The notes: generated from the sequence alone by a model not told the origin. A stretch of DNA of 64,000 nucleotides from Cellvibrio zantedeschiae (GCF_014652535.1 NZ_BMYZ01000001.1:930001-994000); one strand, 5' to 3'. Positions 30,620-43,949 are shown, counted from the stretch's first letter. Made by a program: numbers and translations.

Positions 30620-30840
30620 AGTTTGATTGCCTGCGGCAGGCCTCACTTTTCTTTGCTTCGCCAAAGAAAAGTAAGCAAAAGAAAGGCGACCCAGCTCGTT
30701 CGTGTTTCCTGCGCGTTTCGGAAAATTGCCGTCGTTCCGACGCGACATCCTTGTCGCGTAGTCACTAAAACGCACGTCCTGTGCGTTTTCCGGCAATTTT
30801 CCTCCAATGCTCGGCGAACTCACATGGGGCCCATCGGTGC
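30620..30840 (-). ncRNA. Structured dispersed element, copy A (between purB and roxA)
   Basis: Read on the minus strand, the element begins near 30840 and ends near 30620. An outer stem pairs 30791-30802 with 30720-30731 (12 bp, perfect). Inside are a hairpin at 30767-30789 (9-bp arms, loop AGGAC) and one at 30741-30758 (7-bp arms, loop AGGA), making a three-way junction. A further hairpin with 10-bp arms (CTTTTCTTTG with CAAAGAAAAG) follows at about 30648-30672. It is homologous to copy B at 62.34 kb. Whether it is an RNA gene, a leader or a mobile element cannot be told. The sequence match and pairing are seen; the role is inference. Confidence 0.6.
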
Positions 30841-30865
30841 CAACTGCAGATTCTTATGTGTTGGA

Positions 30866-30892
30866 AAAAACTAAGGGCTCCGAGGAGCCCTT
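30866..30892 (-). terminator. Terminator of purB
   Basis: The stem AAGGGCTCC/GGAGCCCTT (30874-30892) is followed on the minus strand by TTAG and six T. It lies just after the purB stop and before structured element A. Confidence 0.85.
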
Positions 30893-30904
30893 TATTGTTC
30901 GTGA

Positions 30905-32344
<1,440 letters not shown>

Positions 32345-32480
32345 TTAGCAAAACAAGTAGGTATTGGGCACGCCTGATTGATCGGCGCACTATCTCTTGG
32401 TAGCTCTTCGGCTAACTGATCTCTGTTTTATACCTCTGCAGGAGAGGTTTGACCCTGTTTTGAAAAGGTCGCCATCATAA

Positions 32481-32512
32481 CTGAAAACGCCTGATTTTTC
32501 AGGCGTTTTCAG
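32481..32512 (-). terminator. Terminator of hflD
   Basis: Perfect 14-bp stem (32481-32494 with 32499-32512) with a TTTT loop, immediately after the hflD stop; a T tract lies within the descending arm on the minus strand. Confidence 0.75.
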
Positions 32513-32516
32513 TGAA

Positions 32517-33143
32517 TCAATAAGGTAAATTGCGCAATAGCTTATCGACTTCGGCAGCCATGGCTTTGCGTTGGAGCAGGAGTTGCCAGCGCGTTCCGCC
32601 GAGTTGTCGCCACAATATGGCAGAGCGAATAGCGGCCAATAAGAGTGCGCGAATTTGGCTGGCAATACGGGTTTGCTGCAGATAATTGTAGTCGCCCATT
32701 ACCTGAATGCGAAAACGGAAGGTGCTAATTGTTTCGCTGTAAATTTGGCCCAGATTGCCAATCACATTGTCATGGGTGGAAGAAAAATGTTCGGCTTGGC
32801 CTGCTGCCTGCGATATACGGGATGCAATGGTGTTCAGCATGTCGCGGCGACCGGCCAATTTTTTTTGCAGATGCAAGGCGCCCAGTGCGTAACGCATAGC
32901 TTCCTGATGTTTGTGTTTACCCGCGAGCATATCGCGCAGGGCCTCGAGCCCGATGCGTAAGTGCTGAGCACTGCCACCGTAAACTGCAAGTGTGCTGGCG
33001 GGGTTAAGGTCAAACAGACTTTCTATACTGCATTTATAGGCATCCGGTTGGGTCTGCCCGGTTTTGGCAACTTGTTCCACCAAAATAGCTGCTTGCACAA
33101 CACCCGCTAAGGCGAGGGTGATTTCTTGAAGGTTTTTGCTCAC
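32517..33143 (-). CDS. hflD: High-frequency lysogenization protein HflD
   Basis: 208 residues (E. coli 213), all helical, with the typical ALAGVVQAAILVEQVAKTG start, the middle LRIGLEALRDML and the SQIRALLLAAIRSAILWRQLGG end. In E. coli it is a peripheral inner-membrane protein that reduces the stability of phage lambda CII; its normal cellular role is unclear. The start is GTG at 33143. It follows mnmA with about 20 bases between, so the two are one operon. Confidence 0.92.
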   Translation of the reverse strand: MSKNLQEITLALAGVVQAAILVEQVAKTGQTQPDAYKCSIESLFDLNPASTLAVYGGSAQHLRIGLEALRDMLAGKHKHQEAMRYALGALHLQKKLAGRRDMLNTIASRISQAAGQAEHFSSTHDNVIGNLGQIYSETISTFRFRIQVMGDYNYLQQTRIASQIRALLLAAIRSAILWRQLGGTRWQLLLQRKAMAAEVDKLLRNLPY

Positions 33144-33164
33144 AAAGGGTTCCCTACTAGAAAG

Positions 33165-34331
33165 TTAGACGTTGTCCGTAGATTCAATAACGGCACCGCC
33201 AAGACAAACATCGTCCTGATAGAAAACGACAGATTGTCCGGGCGTGATTGCGCGTTGCGGTTCGTTAAACAACACATCCAATTTGCCATCGGCCAGAATA
33301 GTGACGGTGCAGGCTTGATCTTCCTGACGGTAACGATTCTTGGCGGTACAGGAGAAGCTAGATAAGGGCTCCTTGTCGCTTTTTAAAGCCCTGTCAGGAA
33401 AAGACCCCTTAGGAGAAGAGCTGTTAGTAATAGGAACCCCATTAATCCAATGCGCCTGTTGTGCAACCAGGTGATTGGTGAAGAGGAGCGGGTGGTTGGT
33501 GCCTTGGACTACCACGAGCACATTGCGGTTTAAATCTTTTTGGGCGACAAACCAGGGTTCTTCATTTGCGCCTTTAACACCGCCAATACCCAGACCTTGG
33601 CGCTGGCCAATGGTGTGGTACATCAAGCCCGAATGCTGACCGATCACAGTGCCGTCTGGCGTTTGGATTTCTCCTGGTTGTGCAGGCAAATATTGCTGCA
33701 AAAAATCCTTAAAGCGGCGCTCGCCAATAAAACAAATACCGGTGCTGTCTTTTTTGTTGTGGGTGACCAAGCCGTGTTCTTCCGCGATGCGGCGAACTTC
33801 CGGCTTTTCAATATCGCCAACAGGAAACAGGGTTTTCGCAAATTCTGCTTCGCCAACGGCGTGCAAGAAATAGCTTTGGTCTTTGTTAGGGTCGAGGCCC
33901 TTGAGCAAATAGGTGCGCCCATCTCGGTCCGCGCGGCGAACATAATGACCGGTGGCAATCAGGTCGCCGCCCAGCATACTGGCGTATTCCAGGAATACTT
34001 TGAATTTGATTTCACGATTGCACAGGATGTCCGGATTCGGTGTACGGCCGGCTTTGTATTCTTCTAAAAAGTGTTCGAAAACGTTATCCCAGTATTCCGC
34101 TGCAAAGTTAGCGGTATGCAATTTGATACCAATCTTATCGCAAACGCGTTGGGCGTCAGCGAGGTCTTCTTTTGCTGTGCAGTATTCAGTACCGTCATCT
34201 TCATCCCAATTCTTCATAAACAGGCCTTCCACCCTATAGCCCTGTTGTTTGAGCAAAAGGGCAGAAACGGAAGAATCAACACCGCCAGACATGCCGACGA
34301 TTACAAGAGGTTGGGTTGAAGCTTGGGACAT
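33165..34331 (-). CDS. mnmA: tRNA-specific 2-thiouridylase MnmA
   Basis: Adds sulfur to U34 of tRNA-Glu, -Gln and -Lys using ATP and a persulfide relay. The P-loop-like PP motif GMSGGVDSS is at 13-21, and the catalytic cysteines are Cys104 in [11 protein letters not shown] and Cys200 in STGICFIG. It has 388 residues against 368 in E. coli; the excess is a polar insertion of about 22 residues at 303-325 (33357-33425), between WINGVPI and [11 protein letters not shown], in the C-terminal domain. The rest follows the family closely, so the enzyme should be active. Confidence 0.96.
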   Translation of the reverse strand: MSQASTQPLVIVGMSGGVDSSVSALLLKQQGYRVEGLFMKNWDEDDGTEYCTAKEDLADAQRVCDKIGIKLHTANFAAEYWDNVFEHFLEEYKAGRTPNPDILCNREIKFKVFLEYASMLGGDLIATGHYVRRADRDGRTYLLKGLDPNKDQSYFLHAVGEAEFAKTLFPVGDIEKPEVRRIAEEHGLVTHNKKDSTGICFIGERRFKDFLQQYLPAQPGEIQTPDGTVIGQHSGLMYHTIGQRQGLGIGGVKGANEEPWFVAQKDLNRNVLVVVQGTNHPLLFTNHLVAQQAHWINGVPITNSSSPKGSFPDRALKSDKEPLSSFSCTAKNRYRQEDQACTVTILADGKLDVLFNEPQRAITPGQSVVFYQDDVCLGGAVIESTDNV

Positions 34332-34434
34332 AAGGCGAACTACGGCTGGGAAAATGAGTTGCGCATTTTACGCGGGTTAGCGCAGCAGTTCCAAGAAAAA
34401 GCGGATGATTCTGAAGTTGGCTGGATTTTCGGTC

Positions 34435-34462
34435 AAAAAAAAGAGCCACAAGGGCTCTTTTT
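34435..34462 (-). terminator. Terminator of the PEP-CTERM protein gene
   Basis: AAAAAGAGCC/GGCTCTTTTT (34438-34447 and 34453-34462), followed on the minus strand by T. Confidence 0.85.
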
Positions 34463-34475
34463 CAAATCGCCGAAT

Positions 34476-35258
34476 TTATTTCAGTCTACGGCGAGCGGCA
34501 AGCAAACCGGCAATACCCAAGCCGAACAATACAAATGGACTTGGTTCGGGCACTTTGGCCAGCTTCACTCGGCCATCAATTGCGTCATTGCCGCAAGACA
34601 TGGTCCAGTGTGCATCTAAAGTGAAGCTTTGTTGCAAACCAGCAATGTTAGAAAGATCAAAAGTGAAGATGCTGTAATAGGATTTATCGTTACCTAAAAC
34701 ACCGCTTCCTTCAGAAAAGTTGCTGCCATTAGCCGCAACTAATAATGTACCGCTAGAAACGCCGTAAGGGGCGCTGTAACCGCCGTTGTTGTAGTAATAA
34801 ATATCGTTGTTCCAGCTGTTGGCTTTATAAAGTCCAGCGGTATCAACACCAGATACGTTACCTTGCGCGCTGATTTTAACGTTGTCGGCATAATTCTTAG
34901 TCAAGTTGCCGAAATCGATAGCGTATTCGTAAGTACCTTTGTTGCCATCGAAAGACAACGCCAAATCACCTGCGTAATAGCGGTGGCCATCGCTATAAAG
35001 TTGACCGTTATTGCTTACGATATCAAAACCGGTTTGTAAGCCGATGGAGAGTTTATTGCCTTGCAGTTTGTAGAATAAGTATTCCGCATCAAAGGCTTGA
35101 CCGCCCCAGCCTGGAGTTAATTGGTAGTTACCAGTTCCTGATTGGTCTTCCGATCCGAAAGCGGTCCAACCAGCGAATACAGGAAGTTGACCTGCGAAGC
35201 TTGCGCTGCTGGTAATAACCAATGCGAGTGAAGCGAAAAGTTTCAGCAATTTATTCAT
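34476..35258 (-). CDS. PEP-CTERM exosortase-dependent surface protein (XDP2-like)
   Basis: 260 residues with a signal peptide (ending SASFA). The body holds beta-strand-rich segments (GSGTGNYQLTPGWGGQAFDAEY, GDLALSFDGN) and a conserved-looking WTMSCGNDAIDG just before the tail. The C-terminus is a clean sorting signal: KVPEPSPFVLF, a hydrophobic segment, ARRRLK. The CGND motif before the PEP tail is my reason for naming the XDP2-like family, from memory. It interrupts a conserved housekeeping order (nudJ-mnmA) and has its own terminator. Confidence 0.85.
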   Translation of the reverse strand: MNKLLKLFASLALVITSSASFAGQLPVFAGWTAFGSEDQSGTGNYQLTPGWGGQAFDAEYLFYKLQGNKLSIGLQTGFDIVSNNGQLYSDGHRYYAGDLALSFDGNKGTYEYAIDFGNLTKNYADNVKISAQGNVSGVDTAGLYKANSWNNDIYYYNNGGYSAPYGVSSGTLLVAANGSNFSEGSGVLGNDKSYYSIFTFDLSNIAGLQQSFTLDAHWTMSCGNDAIDGRVKLAKVPEPSPFVLFGLGIAGLLAARRRLK

Positions 35259-35440
35259 ATTGTTAACCAGAAGTGTGATTGTGTTTGCTTTATCGCGTGA
35301 CGCTTGTCACACAATGTGCTTATAACAAAGCAATCTCTAGGCCATTTATGAATATCTAGCTAAATCAAGACTTTAAAAAAACTATGAAAATTTAGATGTC
35401 AAAAATGTCGACATGGGCGACATTGTTTTTACGGAAGCCA

Positions 35441-35878
35441 TCAACCTATAACCTCCAGAGGAAAGCGACGGCCAGCGCGGTAGTCATCAATAATTTGTAG
35501 GGTCATGGGGCTGCGCAGTTGATCTTTGCGGGCAACTAGCTCTTCATAAGTAAGCCAAACAGCCTCGATTATGCCGGTATCCAGTTTGCGTTGGGGATCG
35601 TGGCTCAGTGCTTCGCCAATAAAGGTGGTACGCAGGTAGGTCACGCCATTGCTCGGTGCGGTATAGAGGTTTACGCCTACAACACCGGTCAGCTTTACCG
35701 TCCAGCCAGTTTCCTCCAAGGTTTCACGGATGGCAGCTTGGTGAAGAGTTTCGTCGGGGTCGAGATGACCTGCAGGCTGGTTGTAAACAAGCTTCCCGTC
35801 AGAGTCTTCGTAAACCATTAAAAAGCGATTGTCGCGCTCAACAATAGTTGCAACAGTTACGTGGGGTGCCCAGGTCAT
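35441..35878 (-). CDS. nudJ: NUDIX hydrolase, NudJ-type phosphatase
   Basis: 145 residues. The Nudix box is at 37-59 (Gly37, Glu43, Arg51-Glu52, Glu55-Glu56, Gly58), fully matching G-x5-E-x7-RE-U-x-EE-x-G-U. E. coli NudJ removes phosphates from nucleoside triphosphates and from the thiamine precursor HMP-PP. The name rests on similarity plus position between rluE and mnmA, the same as in E. coli, although a PEP-CTERM gene has come in between. Confidence 0.88.
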   Translation of the reverse strand: MTWAPHVTVATIVERDNRFLMVYEDSDGKLVYNQPAGHLDPDETLHQAAIRETLEETGWTVKLTGVVGVNLYTAPSNGVTYLRTTFIGEALSHDPQRKLDTGIIEAVWLTYEELVARKDQLRSPMTLQIIDDYRAGRRFPLEVIG

Positions 35879-35950
35879 AAGCTAATCCTTGAAAGGGGCA
35901 GCTCCGCTATTACAGAGCCGTTTAAAAAGTTGTTGGTAAAAAAATGAATG

Positions 35951-36784
35951 TTATTCGGCAGGTTTGCGCGAGGGCTTAACAATAACCTTGGTCGTGACCT
36001 TGGGGTTTGCCGCCGGTTTTGGAGTTGATTTGTTCGGACGATGTTGCTGCGGATTGCCCGCTTTATTTGCCGAAGGGGTGCGTGGCCTTTGGTTCTCACC
36101 GCGTTTTTGATCTTGTGGTTTTCTTTGGGCCGAGCTGCGTTCTTTAGAGTCCTTCTCCGTTGGTTTTCGGTCACCTCTGACAGGCTTACCGTTGCGACTA
36201 CGTGGCATTTCTGCCATGGCAGATTTAGGCAAGTTAACCGTTGTCGTTTTGTATTCGCCTGGGGCAATGCCTTCCAAGGTCCAATTGCCAATTTTTACGC
36301 GCACCAAGCGTAAGGTCGGGTGGCCAACGGCAGCGGTCATACGGCGGATTTGGCGGTTTTTCCCTTCGGTGATAACTATCTCAATCCATTGGGTTGGGAT
36401 GTTAACCCGGCTACGAATGGGCGGATCGCGCTCCCAGAGTTTTGGGGTAGGGATCAAACGGGCTTCGGCGGGCAGGGTGATGCCATCATTTAATTCCACG
36501 CCTTGGCGTAACTTAGTTAAAGCATAGCTATTGGGGGCGCCTTCCACTTGAACCCAATAGGTTTTAGGCAATTTGTGCGCAGGGTGGGCGATGTGATGTT
36601 GAACCTGGCCGTCATCGGTCAGTAGCAACAGGCCTTCAGAATCATGGTCGAGCCTACCCGCCGGGTAAACATTAGGCAGCTTAATGTACTGCGCTAATGT
36701 AGGACGATTTTGGTCACCAGTGCTACCAGCGGTGAATTGGGAGATCACGCCAAAGGGCTTGTTAAATAAAATCAATGAAGACAT
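35951..36784 (-). CDS. rluE: 23S rRNA pseudouridine synthase RluE with a basic C-terminal tail
   Basis: Makes pseudouridine 2457 of 23S rRNA in E. coli. From the ATG at 36784 there are 277 residues (E. coli 217). The catalytic Asp46 lies in GRLDHDSEGLLLLT, and the second motif EGKNRQIRRMTAAVGHP is present. Residues 193-277 form an added tail rich in Lys, Arg, Pro, Gln and Asn with no fold visible, probably an RNA-binding extension. A TTG four codons upstream is a less likely start. Confidence 0.92.
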   Translation of the reverse strand: MSSLILFNKPFGVISQFTAGSTGDQNRPTLAQYIKLPNVYPAGRLDHDSEGLLLLTDDGQVQHHIAHPAHKLPKTYWVQVEGAPNSYALTKLRQGVELNDGITLPAEARLIPTPKLWERDPPIRSRVNIPTQWIEIVITEGKNRQIRRMTAAVGHPTLRLVRVKIGNWTLEGIAPGEYKTTTVNLPKSAMAEMPRSRNGKPVRGDRKPTEKDSKERSSAQRKPQDQKRGENQRPRTPSANKAGNPQQHRPNKSTPKPAANPKVTTKVIVKPSRKPAE

Positions 36785-37047
36785 GGAGTTGGGCAAATCC
36801 CTTAGGGATGTAAACGGAAACGGGAATCATTTTGATGACTCCCGCGAATGCCAAAAGTTTACAGCACTGTTATACTGCGCGCGATTTTTTTAAAGGTTCT
36901 TTTTGTTAAAGGCGCCTTAATTCGGCTCTGGGCCGAAATTTCCCTTTCATAACCTTTCATGGCAAAGCTCACAAAGCACGGCTCACAAGGCATAGTCCCA
37001 TGGTAAGTCTTATGGAAAGTCTCATGAAAACTACGGAGTTAAAGTAA

Positions 37048-39276
<2,229 letters not shown>

Positions 39277-39290
39277 TTTAAGTAGCATGA

Positions 39291-39326
39291 AAAACCCCTT
39301 AGGCGCAGGTCTAAGGGGTTTTTTTA
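39291..39326 (+). terminator. Terminator of idh
   Basis: AAAACCCCTTAG (from 39291) pairs with CTAAGGGGTT (39311-39320), followed by a T run. Confidence 0.9.
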
Positions 39327-39467
39327 TGTTGAATTATTTATTACCGGCTGAGTATCACGCAGCCAGAAGCTTTTACTAAGCTAAAATGAAGTTTAGGAGA
39401 TCTCCTCCCGCATCGCTGGGCTACAGGTTTTGTGTCATAAATCTATTAATAAAAGTGAGCCATTACA

Positions 39468-40328
39468 ATGCCAGTAAGCCGCACTTTCGTGTTGGTGTCT
39501 AAAATTATCGCAGGCTGCTTATTGGTCGTGTCCGGTGCGGTCTGTGCTGCGCCACAGCAGCTTATTATTTCGCTTACGGCTTCCCATGATATAAATCATG
39601 AGGACTATTACTTCACCCATTTATTAACCTTGGCTCTCGCTAAAACTGAACGGCAATACGGGAAGATTGAAATTTCAGAGCTGCCAGTTAGAACTGTCGA
39701 TAAACGGCTGCGTTCGGAATTAATCGCTAAAAATATCGATTTATTGTGGTCACCCACATCACCGGAACTTGAAGCAGAGCTGTTACCGGTTAAAGTCTCT
39801 TTACTTAAAGATCTCAATAACTATCGCTTGTTACTCATCAGGCCTGAGATGCAGGCCGATTTCTCGCGAGTAAAAACGCTCAACGACTTACGCAAGTTCA
39901 CCGGTGGTATGAGCGCTCAATGGATAGATGCCGACATTATGCAGGCGAATGGTTTGCCCTTGGTGAAGGCAGTTGGCTACGGCAAATTGTTCAAAATGTT
40001 GGCAGCCAAGCGGTTTGATTATTTCTCTCGCGGGCTTTATCAAATCCAGACAGAGGTTAACTTTTACCCCGACTTACATTTGGCGATAGAAAAGGACTTG
40101 ATGCTCCAATATCCAAACCACGTTTATTTCTTCGTGCATAAAGATAATAAGCTATTGGCGGAGCGCTTGAAGGTGGGGCTAGAGCTGGCACAAAAAGATG
40201 GCAGTTTTGATCAGTTGTTTAACAGCATTCCCCGCTATAAATGGGGTATGGAGCAGTTGAAGCTGAATCAGCGCCGGGTGATCCATCTTCAATATTTGGA
40301 TAAAACACCTTCAATAAATCCCAAGTGA
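39468..40328 (+). CDS. Periplasmic solute-binding-like protein (PBP2 fold)
   Basis: 286 residues with a signal peptide (cleavage near VCAA-P). The body resembles type 2 periplasmic binding proteins of ABC transporters: QLIISLTAS, the middle NIDLLWSPTSPELEAELLPV, and the end RLKVGLELAQKDGSFDQLF, typical of the C-terminal helix of amino-acid binders. No permease or ATPase gene is adjacent, so it may be a sensor or an orphan binder. The ligand is unknown. It is inserted between idh and cspD. Confidence 0.75.
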   Translation: MPVSRTFVLVSKIIAGCLLVVSGAVCAAPQQLIISLTASHDINHEDYYFTHLLTLALAKTERQYGKIEISELPVRTVDKRLRSELIAKNIDLLWSPTSPELEAELLPVKVSLLKDLNNYRLLLIRPEMQADFSRVKTLNDLRKFTGGMSAQWIDADIMQANGLPLVKAVGYGKLFKMLAAKRFDYFSRGLYQIQTEVNFYPDLHLAIEKDLMLQYPNHVYFFVHKDNKLLAERLKVGLELAQKDGSFDQLFNSIPRYKWGMEQLKLNQRRVIHLQYLDKTPSINPK

Positions 40329-40402
40329 CAGGTCGTTAGTTATGTCAATAACCATCCCTGCTGAAATAGGCCAGCCCTTGGGGTTCGGTTGCCAAGCTCA
40401 AT

Positions 40403-40651
40403 TTAGGCAGTTGCTTCGGTTAAATCCTGGCTTACTTGCTCACTGGTTTCCGGTGCGCAAATATTCACCGCATGCAAACCTTTATCGCCTTTAGTGATCT
40501 CAAATGAAACCTGCTGACCGGCTTTAAGGGTTTTATAACCATCCATCTTGATTGCAGAGTAATGTGCAAACAAATCTTCGTTGCCTTGGTCGGCTAAGAT
40601 AAAACCGTAACCTTTGGCATTGTTAAACCACTTGACTGTACCTGTGGGCAT
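40403..40651 (-). CDS. cspD: Cold-shock-domain protein CspD-like
   Basis: 82 residues: one cold-shock domain (TGTVKWFNNAKGYGFI with RNP1, DLFAHYSAI with RNP2) and a 15-residue acidic tail. CspD of E. coli binds single-stranded DNA and inhibits replication in stationary phase. The name is supported by position beside clpS-clpA, the conserved partner order in E. coli and Pseudomonas. It is divergent from clpS across 266 bases. Confidence 0.88.
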   Translation of the reverse strand: MPTGTVKWFNNAKGYGFILADQGNEDLFAHYSAIKMDGYKTLKAGQQVSFEITKGDKGLHAVNICAPETSEQVSQDLTEATA

Positions 40652-40917
40652 GTTGAATTCCTGCGCCTTGGCACCATATAGGTATATGTTGCCTTCGTTA
40701 TTATTACCCCAAAGAGTTTGGGACTTGTAGGCTCACGCGTTCTTTTGACGCTAAAGAGAAAGGTTTAGCGTCAAATTGCTGATTATTTGTTCAGCGTGAC
40801 GTGTTTTTTATCCAACATTTGACCCAATGTCAAGTTTTCAACGTATTCGTTGTCGTTATGCCTATGAGTTACAATGTCGTCAACAATCCAATCATTTTAT
40901 TTTTCTGTTGAATCTCT

Positions 40918-41292
40918 ATGGGCAATCTAATCAACCTTCAACTAACCTTAAATCAAGATGGCGATTCCGAGGGCGGGGATCTTGACGGCAATCTCGCGGT
41001 CCTAGAATCGAAACCGAAATTAAAACGTCCACCTATGTATAAAGTGATGTTGCTCAACGACGATTACACTCCGATGGATTTTGTTGTTGAAATTTTGGAA
41101 AAATTTTTTGGCATGAATCGTGAAAAAGCAACGCATGTGATGTTAACGGTGCATATTCATGGAAAAGCGGTTTGTGGCATCTATACTCGTGATATAGCGG
41201 AAACGAAAGCCGCGCAAGTTAATCAATATTCCAGGGAGCACCAACATCCATTGCTGTGTGATATTGAAGCAGTAGAGGATGATGAGAAGTAG
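40918..41292 (+). CDS. clpS: ClpS adaptor for N-end-rule substrates
   Basis: Binds proteins with N-terminal Leu, Phe, Tyr or Trp and hands them to ClpAP. It has 124 residues with an acidic, disordered N-terminal 35. The substrate-pocket segment [15 protein letters not shown] is intact, with the Asn-Asp-Asp, and [13 protein letters not shown] follows. I see no clear ribosome site before the ATG at 40918. It is followed 38 bases later by clpA. Confidence 0.95.
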   Translation: MGNLINLQLTLNQDGDSEGGDLDGNLAVLESKPKLKRPPMYKVMLLNDDYTPMDFVVEILEKFFGMNREKATHVMLTVHIHGKAVCGIYTRDIAETKAAQVNQYSREHQHPLLCDIEAVEDDEK

Positions 41293-41330
41293 TAGTTCGT
41301 ATGCTTTTTTTGATCAAGAGGGTATGAGTG

Positions 41331-43631
41331 ATGTTGAGCAAAGATCTAGAAGTAACTTTGAATCTCGCCTTCAAGGGTGCGCGTTCGAAGCGCCATGAGT
41401 TTATGACAGTTGAGCACTTGTTGCTCGCGCTGATCGACAATGATTCTGCTGCAAGTGTTTTGCGTGCATGCGGTGCAGATTTATCCAGCCTACGCAAAGA
41501 ATTAATTGAATTTGTTGATTCTACAACACCTCTTATTCCTGAGCACGACGCTGAACGTGAAACCCAACCTACACTCGGTTTTCAACGTGTGTTGCAACGC
41601 GCCGTTTTCCACGTGCAGTCATCCGGTAAACAAGAAGTTACTGGCGCTAATGTGCTAGTTGCAATTTTTAGCGAGCAAGAAAGCCAAGCTGTTTATTATT
41701 TGAAACAGCAAAGCATTGCACGTATCGATGTTGTTAATTTTATTACTCACGGCATTCATAAAGTTTCTGGCCATACTGATCACACTCATGATCACCAAGC
41801 TCAGGAAAATCATGATGAAGAATCTTCATCTGGCGAATCAAGTTCATCTAATCCTCTTGAAAATTACGCCAGCAATTTAAATGAAATGGCGATGCAGGGG
41901 CGTATAGATCCGCTTGTTGGTCGTGCAGATGAAGTGGAGCGTGTGTGCCAAATTTTGTCGCGTCGCCGTAAAAACAATCCGCTGTTGGTGGGTGAATCTG
42001 GCGTGGGTAAAACTGCAATTGCAGAAGGCTTGGCCAAGCGTATTGTAGATGGTGATGTGCCAGAAACACTAGCGGATAGCGTGGTTTACTCGCTGGATAT
42101 GGGCGCTTTGCTCGCTGGTACAAAATATCGCGGTGATTTTGAGAAGCGCTTTAAAGGTTTGTTACACGAACTCAAAAAGCAAAAGAAATCAATTTTGTTT
42201 ATCGATGAGATCCATACCATTATCGGCGCCGGTGCTGCATCAGGTGGAGTAATGGATGCATCGAATTTATTGAAGCCTTTATTATCTTCTGGTGAAATCC
42301 GTTGCATGGGTTCAACTACTTATCAGGAATTCCGCGGAATTTTTGATAAAGATCGCGCGCTGTCTCGTCGTTTCCAAAAAGTGGATGTGGATGAGCCGAG
42401 CGTTGATGAAACTTATCAAATTTTGAAAGGTTTAAAGAGCCGTTTCGAGAAACACCACAATTTGCGTTATACCGATGCTGCTTTGCGTTCAGCTGCAGAG
42501 TTGGCCGCGCGTTATATCAATGACCGCTTCTTACCAGATAAGGCAATTGATGTGATTGACGAAGCGGGTGCTTATCAACAATTGCAACCTGCGAGCAAAC
42601 GCAAGAAAACAATTGGCGTAACTGATGTGGAAAATGTTGTTGCAAAAATTGCACGTATTCCTCCAAAAAGTGTGTCGTCTTCTGATAAAGAACAATTGCG
42701 TAAATTGGATCAGAATTTGAAGATGACTGTGTTTGGTCAGGACGCCGCAATTGATACGCTTGCCACTGCAATTAAATTGTCGCGTGCAGGTTTGGGGGCC
42801 TCAGAAAAACCTATTGGTTCTTTCCTATTCTCAGGCCCAACCGGTGTTGGTAAAACAGAAGTTTCTCGCCAACTTGCTAAAGCAATGGGCATGGAATTAA
42901 TTCGCTTCGATATGTCGGAATATATGGAGCGCCACACTGTATCGCGTTTGATTGGTGCGCCACCAGGTTACGTAGGTTTTGATCAGGGTGGTTTGTTGAC
43001 TGATGCAATTACTAAGCAACCACATTGCGTATTGTTGTTGGACGAAATTGAAAAAGCGCATCCAGAAGTTTTCAATTTATTGTTGCAAGTTATGGATCAC
43101 GGTACGCTCACTGACAACAACGGGCGCAAAGCAGATTTCCGTAATGTCATTTTAATTATGACAACCAATGCGGGCGCGGATGTTATGAGCCGTGCATCGA
43201 TTGGCTTCACTCATCAAGATCACACAACTGATGGAATGGAGGCAATCAAGAAGATGTTCACGCCTGAGTTCCGTAACCGTTTGGATGCAATCGTGCAATT
43301 CGGTCCATTGACCTTGGCAACCATTAAAACTGTGGTGGACAAGTTTGTTATGGAGTTGCAAACACAGTTGGACGACAAACACGTTACGCTGGAAATTACC
43401 GAGTCTGCGCGCGAATGGCTGGCGATTCATGGTTACGACGTGCAGATGGGGGCTCGCCCAATGGCACGTTTGATTCAGGATAAGCTTAAAAAGCCGTTGG
43501 CTGAGGCGATCCTGTTTGGTGAGCTGTCTCATGGAGGCGGTACGGTGGAGGTTGATCTTGATCCTATCAGTGATCAGCTTGATATCCACATCACCGCTAA
43601 ACAATCCACTCCGCAGACTGCCAAGGTGTGA
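41331..43631 (+). CDS. clpA: ATP-dependent Clp protease ATP-binding subunit ClpA
   Basis: Hexameric unfoldase that feeds ClpP. It has 766 residues from the ATG at 41331 (E. coli 758); a GTG just before it is less likely, as GAGGGT fits the ATG. The N-domain ([16 protein letters not shown]) is followed by a linker rich in His, Asp, Glu and Ser (about 146-180), then AAA domain 1 (Walker A GESGVGKT) and AAA domain 2 (GPTGVGKTE). The C-terminal region ends with a hydrophilic tail. The ClpP-binding loop was not located by eye. Confidence 0.96.
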   Translation: MLSKDLEVTLNLAFKGARSKRHEFMTVEHLLLALIDNDSAASVLRACGADLSSLRKELIEFVDSTTPLIPEHDAERETQPTLGFQRVLQRAVFHVQSSGKQEVTGANVLVAIFSEQESQAVYYLKQQSIARIDVVNFITHGIHKVSGHTDHTHDHQAQENHDEESSSGESSSSNPLENYASNLNEMAMQGRIDPLVGRADEVERVCQILSRRRKNNPLLVGESGVGKTAIAEGLAKRIVDGDVPETLADSVVYSLDMGALLAGTKYRGDFEKRFKGLLHELKKQKKSILFIDEIHTIIGAGAASGGVMDASNLLKPLLSSGEIRCMGSTTYQEFRGIFDKDRALSRRFQKVDVDEPSVDETYQILKGLKSRFEKHHNLRYTDAALRSAAELAARYINDRFLPDKAIDVIDEAGAYQQLQPASKRKKTIGVTDVENVVAKIARIPPKSVSSSDKEQLRKLDQNLKMTVFGQDAAIDTLATAIKLSRAGLGASEKPIGSFLFSGPTGVGKTEVSRQLAKAMGMELIRFDMSEYMERHTVSRLIGAPPGYVGFDQGGLLTDAITKQPHCVLLLDEIEKAHPEVFNLLLQVMDHGTLTDNNGRKADFRNVILIMTTNAGADVMSRASIGFTHQDHTTDGMEAIKKMFTPEFRNRLDAIVQFGPLTLATIKTVVDKFVMELQTQLDDKHVTLEITESAREWLAIHGYDVQMGARPMARLIQDKLKKPLAEAILFGELSHGGGTVEVDLDPISDQLDIHITAKQSTPQTAKV

Positions 43632-43660
43632 TGCCTGTAGTGCTGATGCTAGAAAAACAA

Positions 43661-43687
43661 AAAGCCGCTGAATAAGCGGCTTTTTTT
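43661..43687. terminator. Bidirectional terminator between clpA and infA
   Basis: AAAGCCGCT/AGCGGCTTT (43661-43669 and 43675-43683) with A and T runs on both sides, between convergent genes. Confidence 0.88.
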
Positions 43688-43730
43688 ATGGCTGTCTCAC
43701 CAGGTTTCGCTGAAACCCTCGCTGTGAGTC

Positions 43731-43949
43731 TTAACGCGCGCGGTAGGTAATACGGCCTTTGGTTAAGTCGTAAGGTGTCATTTCAACCTTAACTTTGTCG
43801 CCAGTCAGGATACGGATGTAGTTTTTACGCATCTTTCCAGAGATATGGGCAGTGACTACGTGGCCGTTTTCCAATTTAACGCGGAAGGTGGTATTTGGCA
43901 GTGTATCAACGACTTCGCCATCAAATTCAATGTTGTCTTCTTTTGCCAT
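43731..43949 (-). CDS. infA: Translation initiation factor IF-1
   Basis: 72 residues from the ATG at 43949 ([14 protein letters not shown]), the exact E. coli length. The OB-fold segments [27 protein letters not shown] and [13 protein letters not shown] are intact. It binds the 30S A site during initiation. It lies between clpA and bpt-aat, as in Pseudomonas. Confidence 0.97.
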   Translation of the reverse strand: MAKEDNIEFDGEVVDTLPNTTFRVKLENGHVVTAHISGKMRKNYIRILTGDKVKVEMTPYDLTKGRITYRAR

